DNA of 14,274 nucleotides from the NCBI GenBank assembly GCA_016286835.1, contig JAEEUD010000011.1, positions 1-14,274 of the forward strand, given 5' to 3'. The notes beneath the pieces were generated by a model, which was not told where the DNA came from, did no database searches, and saw only the letters and a list, made by a program, of their open reading frames with translations. The position numbers and the translations under genes were made by a program. The stretch's first letter is position 1. Each line of letters starts with the position of its first letter. This DNA is from Pyramidobacter sp. (GTDB taxonomy: Bacteria; Synergistota; Synergistia; Synergistales; Dethiosulfovibrionaceae). Below, one piece after another: positions 1 through 5,940 of the stretch.

Positions 1-519
1 TTTCGCTCCGTTGTCGCCGAGGATGATCCCGGCCTTGCGCGGAGAGTTCGGCACGGAGGCGGCGATCTTTGCGGTGATGCGTGCCGCCAGGACGCCGGCA
101 AGATAGGCTGCTTCGCCCTGATGGAAGACGATCGAGGTCACGCGCGGATGCGGACATTTGGCGTCGATAAGCACGAAGTCGACATCGGGAAAAGCGTCAG
201 CGGCGGCGCTCACAGGACCCGAGAGCGAGCCGCCGACGGCGACGACAAAACTGTTCTGCGAGGCGGCCTCGCGCAGGGTCTGATCGTATTTTGACGAGTC
301 GTAGCCGGCCAGATAGCTGGTGATGTGGAGGCGCAGGTCGGACTGCGCCCGCGTCACGCCGGCCTTGGACGACGTGTACAGGGAATCCCCGCTGCCGGTC
401 GCGAAGACGACGCCGACGGACAGGGCTTTCCGCTTCTGTCTGGCGTGCGCGGGCGCGAACGAAAGCAGCGCGAAAAGCAGGATCAGGCACAGTTGCGTCA
501 AATAGCGGTGCGTTTTCAT
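1..519 (-). CDS. BMP-family (PnrA/Med-like) substrate-binding protein, C-terminus outside window
   Basis: Read from ATG at 519, 173 residues stay open to base 1, so only the N-terminal part is present. Residues 1-26 form a classical signal peptide (MKTHRY start, leucine-rich core, AHA before R27) with no lipobox cysteine, so the product is probably a soluble or anchored extracytoplasmic protein rather than a lipoprotein. The rest reads as a BMP-domain beta-alpha fold: LSVGVVFATG near residue 33, FVVAVGGSLSGPV, DVDFVLIDAK and the highly typical FHQGEAAYLAGVLAA near residue 135. BMP proteins (PnrA, TmpC, Med) usually bind nucleosides or related ligands for ABC importers; the ligand here cannot be told. 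An AGGAAGTGAG ribosome site precedes the ATG. It lies downstream of dgkA behind a hairpin terminator, with no clear promoter of its own in the 60-bp gap. Family call firm, ligand unknown. Confidence 0.85.
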   Translation of the reverse strand, partial: MKTHRYLTQLCLILLFALLSFAPAHARQKRKALSVGVVFATGSGDSLYTSSKAGVTRAQSDLRLHITSYLAGYDSSKYDQTLREAASQNSFVVAVGGSLSGPVSAAADAFPDVDFVLIDAKCPHPRVTSIVFHQGEAAYLAGVLAARITAKIAASVPNSPRKAGIILGDNGAK

Positions 520-540
520 GGCAATCTCACTTCCTGTCGG

Positions 541-574
541 AATAAAAATCGGCCGAAGGTTCGGCGCCTTCGGC
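541..574 (-). terminator. Intrinsic terminator after dgkA
   Basis: On the minus strand an 8-bp perfect stem (GCCGAAGG/CCTTCGGC at 552-559 and 567-574) with a 7-nt loop is followed by CGATTTTTATT. It starts 5 bases after the dgkA stop. The T-run is short and interrupted, so some read-through into the BMP gene is plausible. Confidence 0.7.
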
Positions 575-579
575 GCGGT

Positions 580-912
580 TTACAGCAGCAGCGTGCGGGC
601 ACAGACGAAGAAAAACACGGCGATGGCCGCGCCGCAGGCGAAACTGCCGCAGTCTTTGGCAGCTTTTGCCAGCGGATGGCGCTCGCCCGTGCACAGATCG
701 ACGGTCTTCTCAATGCCCGTGTTGAGCGCTTCGGTGATCAGCACGAGAAACGCCCACGGCAGCGCGTCGGCCAGCGCACCGGGGCCCCTGAGCGCGGCGA
801 CGCACGGCAGCGCGCAGGCGATCATCAGCAGTTCCTGGCGGAACGCCTGCTCTTTCAGCAAAAACAACAGGCCGTCGCGCGAATACGACAGCGCTCTGAA
901 AAAATGTTCCAT
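580..912 (-). CDS. dgkA: Diacylglycerol/undecaprenol kinase (DgkA family)
   Basis: A 110-residue integral membrane kinase that phosphorylates diacylglycerol (or undecaprenol in some lineages) with ATP, recycling lipid released by envelope biogenesis. Three hydrophobic segments are visible (about residues 28-42, 50-66 and 90-109). The family signature EALNTGIE is at 61-68 and AKD at 85-87; E61, N64, E68, K86 and D87 match E. coli DgkA E69, N72, E76, K94 and D95 at a constant offset of 8. The N-terminal AFRQE is also typical. E. coli DgkA is about 122 residues, so this is full length. GGGAG lies about 9 bases before the ATG. It is the last gene of the dapF operon, 15 bp after the 67-aa gene. 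Lipid specificity cannot be decided from sequence. Confidence 0.92.
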   Translation of the reverse strand: MEHFFRALSYSRDGLLFLLKEQAFRQELLMIACALPCVAALRGPGALADALPWAFLVLITEALNTGIEKTVDLCTGERHPLAKAAKDCGSFACGAAIAVFFFVCARTLLL

Positions 913-927
913 GTGAAACGCTCCCGT

Positions 928-1131
928 CTATTCGGGCGTGAAGATGCTTTCGATGTATTTCTGCTCGCGGTCGAGCTGGAGCTGGATGAGCGCCCATTTC
1001 TGCTGCTCGGGCGTCATTTTGCGGAACTCCGCCCAGTCGTCGTCCACGATCAGTTCGTCTTCTCCGGCGGGCAGCGGGGCGTCGCGCAGAAGCTCGCGCT
1101 CGTCGTTGGAAAGTTCGCGTTTGTTGGGCAT
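928..1131 (-). CDS. Small acidic hypothetical protein (67 aa)
   Basis: I do not recognise this protein. It is 67 residues, strongly charged and acidic overall, with no signal peptide or membrane segment, so it should be cytoplasmic. The middle carries an acidic stretch (GEDELIVDDDW, about residues 23-33); the C-terminal third is probably helical (TPEQQKWALIQLQLDREQ). Translation looks genuine: a strong GGGAGGAA Shine-Dalgarno lies 5-6 bases before the ATG, and the gene sits 52 bp after dapF and 15 bp before dgkA on the same strand. Its position between a diaminopimelate enzyme and a lipid kinase suggests a link to envelope synthesis, but that is guilt by association only. Confidence 0.75.
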   Translation of the reverse strand: MPNKRELSNDERELLRDAPLPAGEDELIVDDDWAEFRKMTPEQQKWALIQLQLDREQKYIESIFTPE

Positions 1132-1183
1132 ACCGATTCCTCCCTTTTCATTCTTCTCCTTGTTGATGCAGACTGCCGGCCAT

Positions 1184-1999
1184 TTACGCGTCAGGGCCGA
1201 CCTCGCCCTTCGTCACGACCGAAGTGTTCCCGCCCAGGCGGGCGCGGAACGACAGTTCGTCAGTTCTCTCGAAGCTGATACGGTTCGTGCCGCCGGGGTT
1301 GTGCACTTCGATCGGGCTCCCCATTCCGAACAGCAGCGACGATGCCAGCGCCACGGCCGTGCAGCCCGTGCCGCATGAGTCGGTGAGGTCTTCGACGCCG
1401 CGCTCGTAGGTGACGGCTTCCACCTCGTGCCTGTCGACGGGACGGGCGAAACTCACGTTCGTCCCCTGCGGGAACAGATCGAGGCTGTTCCGGAACGCGC
1501 GGCCGATCCTCACCTTGTCATCTCGGCTCAGATCGTCCCTGCCGAACAGCACCAGATGCGGCACGCCCACCCAGAGGAAGCTCGAGCGGAACGCCGCGCC
1601 GTCCATCGACAGCTCGCGGTCGGCCCAGCCGTCCGCAAAGCTGTATTCTCCCAGGTCGATCTCGACGAAACGGCCTTCGACCGTCGCACGCATCGTTCCC
1701 GCCAGCGTCTCGAACGTCATTTCTGCCGGAGCGATGCCGCGCTCGTAGGCAAAGCGGGCTATGCAGCGTGCGCCGTTGCCGCACATCTCGCCCTCCGAGC
1801 CGTCGGCGTTGAACAGCCGCATTTTAAAGTTTGCGCCTGCCGAAGGCTCGACGACCAGCAGCCCGTCGGCGCCGATCGAAGCACGGCGGCGGCAGAGCCG
1901 GCGCGCCAGCGCGCTCAGTTCCTCCGTCTTCATCGGGCAGGCCAGCGTCTCGATCGTGATGAAGTCGTTGCCGTTGCCGTTGATCTTCCAGAATTCCAT
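1184..1999 (-). CDS. dapF: Diaminopimelate epimerase
   Basis: DapF converts LL-diaminopimelate to the meso form, the penultimate step of lysine synthesis and the source of the peptidoglycan cross-linking residue; it is cytosolic and cofactor-independent. The 271-residue product shows the complete two-lobed family pattern: GNGNDF at 8-13, MCGNGARC at 72-79 with catalytic C73, ERG at 199-201 and DSCGTGC at 207-213 with the second catalytic cysteine C209. Length matches the usual 270-280. I chose ATG 1999 rather than ATG 2014 because GGAGGAA (about 2006-2012) is spaced correctly for 1999 and would overlap the upstream start. It is the first gene of an operon with the 67-aa protein and dgkA, driven by a promoter at 2040-2068. 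Confidence 0.96.
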   Translation of the reverse strand: MEFWKINGNGNDFITIETLACPMKTEELSALARRLCRRRASIGADGLLVVEPSAGANFKMRLFNADGSEGEMCGNGARCIARFAYERGIAPAEMTFETLAGTMRATVEGRFVEIDLGEYSFADGWADRELSMDGAAFRSSFLWVGVPHLVLFGRDDLSRDDKVRIGRAFRNSLDLFPQGTNVSFARPVDRHEVEAVTYERGVEDLTDSCGTGCTAVALASSLLFGMGSPIEVHNPGGTNRISFERTDELSFRARLGGNTSVVTKGEVGPDA

Positions 2000-2039
2000 G
2001 AAAGATTCCTCCATAAATCGTTCAAATCAGTTCACCATG

Positions 2040-2068
2040 ATTGTACCGCAAGGACGCGTCTTTGTCCA
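2040..2068 (-). promoter_or_regulatory. Sigma-70 promoter of dapF operon
   Basis: On the minus strand TGGACA (2063-2068), a 17-base spacer and TACAAT (2040-2045) lie about 40 bases before the dapF start. Each box differs from consensus by one base. The -35 sequence is shared with the divergent J-protein promoter. Confidence 0.8.
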
Positions 2069-2108
2069 AAACGAGCATTCAATAAAAGACTTTTTTCTGC
2101 GTTCCCTC

Positions 2109-2137
2109 TGGACAAAGAAAACAGAGGTGGTTATAAT
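2109..2137 (+). promoter_or_regulatory. Sigma-70 promoter of the J-protein gene
   Basis: TGGACA (2109-2114), a 17-base spacer and a perfect TATAAT (2132-2137) give a strong promoter about 45 bases ahead of the translation start at 2189. No CIRCE element (TTAGCACTC-N9-GAGTGCTAA) is visible, so HrcA control is not indicated. Confidence 0.83.
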
Positions 2138-2188
2138 ATGGTCAGCTTTGGTTAAACAATCGTGTTTGACCTTTGGAGGTGTTCGGCT

Positions 2189-3142
2189 ATGAGCGTAGCC
2201 TACAAGGATTATTATGAGATCCTCGGCGTGTCCAAGACCGCCACGGAACAGGAGATAAAGAGCGCTTACCGCAAGCTGGCGAAGAAGTACCATCCCGACG
2301 TGAACAAGACGCCCGGCGCGGAGCAGAAATACAAGGACGTGAACGAGGCTTACGAGGTACTGCATGACCACGAAAAGCGGCAGAAGTATGACACGCTCGG
2401 CCCCAACTGGGAGCAGGCACAGCAGTTCGGCGGCCAGGGCGGCGGATTCGAGGGCTTCGGCGGCTTCCCCGGCGGCGGCGTGCACATGGATTTCGGCGGA
2501 AGCGGCAGCGGCTTTTCCGATTTCTTTGAGACGCTGTTCGGCAACATGGGCAGATCCGGCGGCGCGCGCGGCTTCAACGCCAGCGACATCTTCGGCGGAG
2601 GCGCACGGCGCGCGGCACGCGGTCAGGACAGCGAGGTGCAGGTCACGCTCTCCCTGGCCGATGTGCTGGCGGCGCCGCTGAAACGCCAGATGACCCTGAC
2701 GGGACAGTCGGGGGCCCACACCATCGACGTGAACCTGCCGCGCGGCATCCGCGAGGGCTCGCGGCTGAAACTTCGAGGCCAGGGCGGCGCCGGACGCAAC
2801 GGCGGCGAGAACGGCGACCTTTACGTCGTCGTCCATATCGAGCCCGACGCGCGGTTTGAGATCGACGGCTACGACCTGACGACGACGGCGCGCGTGTCGC
2901 CGTGGGACGCCGTGCTTGGCGGCACGACCGAGGTGAACACGCCGGAAGGTCCCGTGAAGGTGAAGGTGCCTGCGGGCGCTCAGAACGGCATGAAGCTGCG
3001 CCTGCACGGCCGCGGCCTGCCCATGCGCGGCGGTACGCTGCGCGGCGATCTCTTTGCCCGGCTTGAGATCGTCATCCCCAAGGACGTGTCGGGTCGCGAG
3101 AAAGAACTGTGGCAGAAGATCAAAGACCTGCACGCTGAATGA
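2189..3142 (+). CDS. DnaJ-class co-chaperone, class B (CbpA-like)
   Basis: A 317-residue J-protein that should stimulate DnaK ATPase and deliver substrates. The J-domain occupies residues 1-70 with YYEILGVS and the essential HPD triad at H35-P36-D37. A very glycine/phenylalanine-rich linker follows (about 80-140), then the two C-terminal substrate-binding beta-domains (about 147-300; VNLPRGIREG, GDLYVVVHIEPD, GGTTEVNTPEG, LRLHGRGLP). The four CxxCxGxG zinc repeats of true DnaJ are absent, placing it in class B with CbpA. ATG 2189 is chosen because GGAGG at 2175-2179 is spaced 9 bases from it; an upstream in-frame GTG at 2162 has no ribosome site. It has its own promoter and terminator, and no dnaK, grpE or cbpM is adjacent. 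An alternative name is simply DnaJ C-terminal-domain protein. Confidence 0.93.
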   Translation: MSVAYKDYYEILGVSKTATEQEIKSAYRKLAKKYHPDVNKTPGAEQKYKDVNEAYEVLHDHEKRQKYDTLGPNWEQAQQFGGQGGGFEGFGGFPGGGVHMDFGGSGSGFSDFFETLFGNMGRSGGARGFNASDIFGGGARRAARGQDSEVQVTLSLADVLAAPLKRQMTLTGQSGAHTIDVNLPRGIREGSRLKLRGQGGAGRNGGENGDLYVVVHIEPDARFEIDGYDLTTTARVSPWDAVLGGTTEVNTPEGPVKVKVPAGAQNGMKLRLHGRGLPMRGGTLRGDLFARLEIVIPKDVSGREKELWQKIKDLHAE

Positions 3143-3176
3143 CGCAGCAGGTTGGAAATTTAAATACTTATTTTAG

Positions 3177-3210
3177 GCGCTGGAAGATTTCTTCCAGCGC
3201 TTTTTGTTTT
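3177..3210 (+). terminator. Strong intrinsic terminator after the J-protein gene
   Basis: A perfect 10-bp stem (GCGCTGGAAG 3177-3186 with CTTCCAGCGC 3191-3200), a 4-base loop and TTTTTGTTTT. It separates the chaperone gene from the asparaginase 50 bp downstream. Confidence 0.92.
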
Positions 3211-3249
3211 ATACTGTTTTTGAACAAAAACATCAAAGGAGGCACGGCG

Positions 3250-4227
3250 ATGAAAAACATCATGATCCTCGGCACAGGCGGCACGATCGCTTCTTCGGGC
3301 AGTCCCGGAGCGGTGAAGGATTACAGTCTGGCGTTCTCGGCGGCAGATCTGATCGCCTCCGTCCCCGGTCTGGAAAGGATCGCGAACGTCCGTGCCGAGC
3401 AGGTGCTGAACGTCAAAAGCCCCGACATCACCCGTTCGGGCTGGCTGAAGCTGGCGGCGCGGATCAACGAACTGGCGGCGCAAAGCGACGTTGACGGTTT
3501 TGTCGTCACGCACGGCACCGACACGATGGAAGAGACCGCGTACTTTCTGCACCTTACTGTGAAGACCGACAAGCCCGTGGTGGTGACCGGCGCGATGCGT
3601 CCGCCCACGGCCACGTCGCCTGACGGCGCGATGAATCTCTTCCAGGCCGTGGTCGCGGCCTCAAGCGATGAAGCCCGCGGCAGGGGCGTCATGGTCGTCT
3701 TTGCCGACGGGCTTTACGGCGCGCGCGAGGTGCAGAAGACCGTTTCCTCTAACGTTGCCGCGTTCGGCGGACGGCAGTTCGGCTGTATGGGCATTGTCCA
3801 CGGCGACGACGTGTTCTTCGTACAGCAGAGTGACAGGCGCCACACTGCGCGCAGCGAGTTCGATGTACGGAACCTGAGCGAACTGCCGCGCGTGTCCGTC
3901 GTCTGGATCAGCCCCGACGACGATCCGCGCCTTCTTGACTGGTACGCGGAGCACTGCGACGGTCTTGTCCTCGCCGGCATGGGCGGCGGTTCGCTCAGCG
4001 ACCGCTGCTCCGAGCGTCTGCGTGTCTTCACCGAAAAAGGTTTGATCGCCGTGCGCAGCACGCGCTGCCTTGACGGCGTCACCGTCTGGCAGGACACGGA
4101 AGACGCGCGCGCCGGCACGATCCCCGCGCTGACGCTGCCGCCGCACAAGGCGCGCGTGCTGCTGATGCTGGCGCTGACCAAAACGCGCGACAAAAACGAG
4201 ATCGCGCGCATGTTCGCGGAATACTGA
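3250..4227 (+). CDS. L-asparaginase (bacterial type I/II family), cytosolic
   Basis: Hydrolyses L-asparagine to aspartate and ammonia; some members also accept glutamine. The 325-residue protein starts with the family motif GTGGTIAS (8-15) containing nucleophile T12; the second active-site motif THGTDTMEET lies at 87-96 with the T90-D91 pair. VVTGAMRP, DGAMNL and ARGRGVMVV follow as in the family. Overall wording is closer to type II (AnsB) than type I, but there is no signal peptide, so it should act in the cytoplasm. ATG 3250 is chosen because AAAGGAGG sits 7-8 bases upstream; the frame stays open upstream but has no ribosome site and would run through the terminator hairpin. A TATACT at 3210-3215 could be a -10 box but lacks a good -35, so the promoter is uncertain. 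It is the first of four co-directional amino-acid genes. Confidence 0.93.
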   Translation: MKNIMILGTGGTIASSGSPGAVKDYSLAFSAADLIASVPGLERIANVRAEQVLNVKSPDITRSGWLKLAARINELAAQSDVDGFVVTHGTDTMEETAYFLHLTVKTDKPVVVTGAMRPPTATSPDGAMNLFQAVVAASSDEARGRGVMVVFADGLYGAREVQKTVSSNVAAFGGRQFGCMGIVHGDDVFFVQQSDRRHTARSEFDVRNLSELPRVSVVWISPDDDPRLLDWYAEHCDGLVLAGMGGGSLSDRCSERLRVFTEKGLIAVRSTRCLDGVTVWQDTEDARAGTIPALTLPPHKARVLLMLALTKTRDKNEIARMFAEY

Positions 4228-4290
4228 CGTCGGCTGCCGCCGAACGACTCTGAAAAGACGATCCTGAATCACGGAAACGGAGGAAGTGCA

Positions 4291-5076
4291 ATGCATCTGA
4301 TCGACCTGAACAGCGACCTTGGCGAGAGTTTCGGCGCCTGGAAAATGGGACGCGACGCCGACGTGCTCGCGTTCGTCAGCTCGGCGAACGTGGCCTGCGG
4401 CTTCCATGCCGGCGACGCCTGCGTGATGCGGGCGACCGTGGCGGCGGCGAAAGCGGCCGGTACGGCCGTGGGCGCGCACCCGGGCTGGCCCGACCTGATC
4501 GGCTTCGGCCGGCGGAACATGAGCTGCACGCCCGACGAGGTTTATGCATACACACTCTATCAGCTCGGCGCGCTGCGCGCGTTCTGCACGGCTGCCGGGA
4601 CGGAGCTGCAGCACGTCAAGCCGCACGGGGCGATGTACAACAGCGCCGCGAAGCATCCCGAGGAGGCCGAAGCGATCGCCTGCGCGACGCGCGACGCGGG
4701 CGGACTGATCCTGCTCGGCCTGGCAGGAAGTGCCTTTGAAAAGGCTGCCGCGAAGTACGGCGTGCCCTTTGCCGCCGAGGCGTTTGCCGACCGCGGCTAC
4801 ATGCCCGACGGCACGCTCGCGCCGCGCAGCCGTCCCGACGCGTTCGTGCGCGATCCGGAGGACGCCGCCGCTCGCGTGATCCGCATGATCCGCGAAGGCG
4901 TCGTTGAGTCGGTGGACGGAACGACGATCAGTCTGCGCCCCGATTCGGTCTGTCTGCACGGCGACAGCGAGAGCGCCGTAGCGATGGCCCGCACGCTGCG
5001 CGCGCGTCTTGAAGAGGCCGGCGTCACGATCGCGTCGCTGAAGGACGTGCTGCACGCACGGCAACAGCGTTCATGA
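4291..5076 (+). CDS. pxpA: 5-oxoprolinase subunit A-like protein (LamB/YcsF family)
   Basis: PxpA works with PxpB and PxpC to cleave 5-oxoproline (pyroglutamate) to glutamate with ATP. The 261-residue product matches the family throughout: DLNSDLGESFG at 5-15, SANVACGFHAGD at 31-42, GAHPGWPDLIGFGRR at 61-75, VKPHGAMYN at 109-117, and FADRGYMPDGTLAPRS further on. Usual length is about 245-260. GGAGGA precedes the ATG by about 7 bases. The partner genes pxpB and pxpC, normally adjacent, are not in this window; the neighbours are asparaginase (63 bp upstream) and an MBL-fold protein (16 bp downstream). Family membership is certain; whether it acts as a classical 5-oxoprolinase subunit depends on finding PxpB/C elsewhere. 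Confidence 0.92.
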   Translation: MHLIDLNSDLGESFGAWKMGRDADVLAFVSSANVACGFHAGDACVMRATVAAAKAAGTAVGAHPGWPDLIGFGRRNMSCTPDEVYAYTLYQLGALRAFCTAAGTELQHVKPHGAMYNSAAKHPEEAEAIACATRDAGGLILLGLAGSAFEKAAAKYGVPFAAEAFADRGYMPDGTLAPRSRPDAFVRDPEDAAARVIRMIREGVVESVDGTTISLRPDSVCLHGDSESAVAMARTLRARLEEAGVTIASLKDVLHARQQRS

Positions 5077-5092
5077 AAGGGGAAAACGCATC

Positions 5093-5899
5093 ATGAGATT
5101 CATCGCGCTGATGGAAAACGCATCCGCTCGTCCCGACTGCACAAGCGAGCACGGCCTGAGCGTGTATATCGAAGCCGGCGGCCGCCGAGCGCTGTTCGAT
5201 ACCGGAGCGAGCGGGAATTTTGCGCGCAACGCCGAAAGACTCGGCGTCGATCTGCGTAAGGTGGAATTTGCCGTGCTTTCGCACGGGCATAACGATCACT
5301 CCGGCGGTATCCGGGAGTTCCTCAGGATCAACGCGATCGCGCCGTTTTACGTTCGCGACAGCTACGATCAGGAACACTTCAACCGTCGCGGCAAGGACAT
5401 CACCGTCGATCGCTCGCTGAATGACACCGGCCGCATCGTTCGCGTCACGGCTGAGCGCATGACGCCTGGCGAAGGTTTCACGCTCGTCCACTACGGCGGG
5501 CAGCCGTGTGTGCGCCCGCTGGACACTTGCGGCATGACCTTTAAGGCGAGCCCCGATGACGCGCCGGCACCGGAAACGTTCGACCACGAGCAGTACCTGA
5601 TCGTTTCCGAGGGTGAAAAGCGCGTCCTGCTGACCGGGTGCAGCCATCGCGGCATCGTCAACATCATGAACTGGGCGCGGGACGAAGGCGTGCAGGCGGT
5701 CATCGGCGGCTTCCACTTCAAGGACCTGGACGAGAGCGAGTACGCGTCCCGGCTGGAAGACGCCGCGGCAGAACTGCTCAAATATCCCGTCACGTACTAT
5801 TCTTGCCACTGCACCGGCGACGCGCCGTTCGCGTTTCTCAAAGCCCGCATGGGCGACCGCCTGCGTGAGTTCCACGCGGGCATGACGATCGAGCTGTGA
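5093..5899 (+). CDS. Metallo-beta-lactamase-fold hydrolase (COG1237-like), function unknown
   Basis: A 268-residue cytoplasmic metallohydrolase. The metal-binding signature SHGHNDHSGG is at 63-72 (H64, H66, D68, H69). Further likely ligands are H185 in LLTGCSHRGIVN, H208 in IGGFHF and H239 in SCHCTG. The LTGCSH...GGFH...CHCTG pattern is that of the COG1237 branch, whose archaeal relatives are annotated as dihydropterin-related ribofuranosyl-aminobenzene phosphate synthases; the bacterial members are mostly uncharacterised. There is no signal peptide. AAAGGGG lies about 10 bases before the ATG, and the gene starts 16 bp after pxpA and ends 41 bp before iadA, so co-transcription is likely. A role on a small amide, lactam or ester related to its neighbours' substrates is inference only. 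Confidence 0.88.
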   Translation: MRFIALMENASARPDCTSEHGLSVYIEAGGRRALFDTGASGNFARNAERLGVDLRKVEFAVLSHGHNDHSGGIREFLRINAIAPFYVRDSYDQEHFNRRGKDITVDRSLNDTGRIVRVTAERMTPGEGFTLVHYGGQPCVRPLDTCGMTFKASPDDAPAPETFDHEQYLIVSEGEKRVLLTGCSHRGIVNIMNWARDEGVQAVIGGFHFKDLDESEYASRLEDAAAELLKYPVTYYSCHCTGDAPFAFLKARMGDRLREFHAGMTIEL

Positions 5900-5913
5900 G
5901 TGCGCTCTCACAG
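5894..5913 (+). other. Intergenic hairpin overlapping the MBL stop codon
   Basis: CTGTGAG (5894-5900) pairs with CTCACAG (5907-5913) around a 6-base loop; the stem contains the TGA stop of the MBL gene. No T-run follows, so it is not an intrinsic terminator. It may be a processing or stability element between MBL and iadA, or chance. Confidence 0.4.
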
Positions 5914-5940
5914 TATTCACCAGGAAAGGAAGCGATCCAC

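Noticed and set aside
325..1278. A 317-codon plus-strand frame across the left end
   Set aside because: Antisense to the BMP, dgkA, 67-aa and dapF genes and the terminator; composition rich in Arg/Gln and no family signal.
2027..3133. A 368-codon minus-strand frame opposite the J-protein gene
   Set aside because: Antisense shadow of a clear J-protein; it also runs through the divergent promoter region.
3210..3215. TATACT as the -10 box of an asparaginase promoter
   Set aside because: It overlaps the terminator T-tract and no -35-like hexamer lies 16-18 bases upstream; kept only as a possibility in the gene entry.
3661..5064. A 467-codon open frame on the minus strand antisense to asparaginase and PxpA
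   Set aside because: It spans two well-supported genes and their gap, has an Arg/Ala/His-rich composition typical of GC-rich antisense frames, shows no recognisable domain and no ribosome site.
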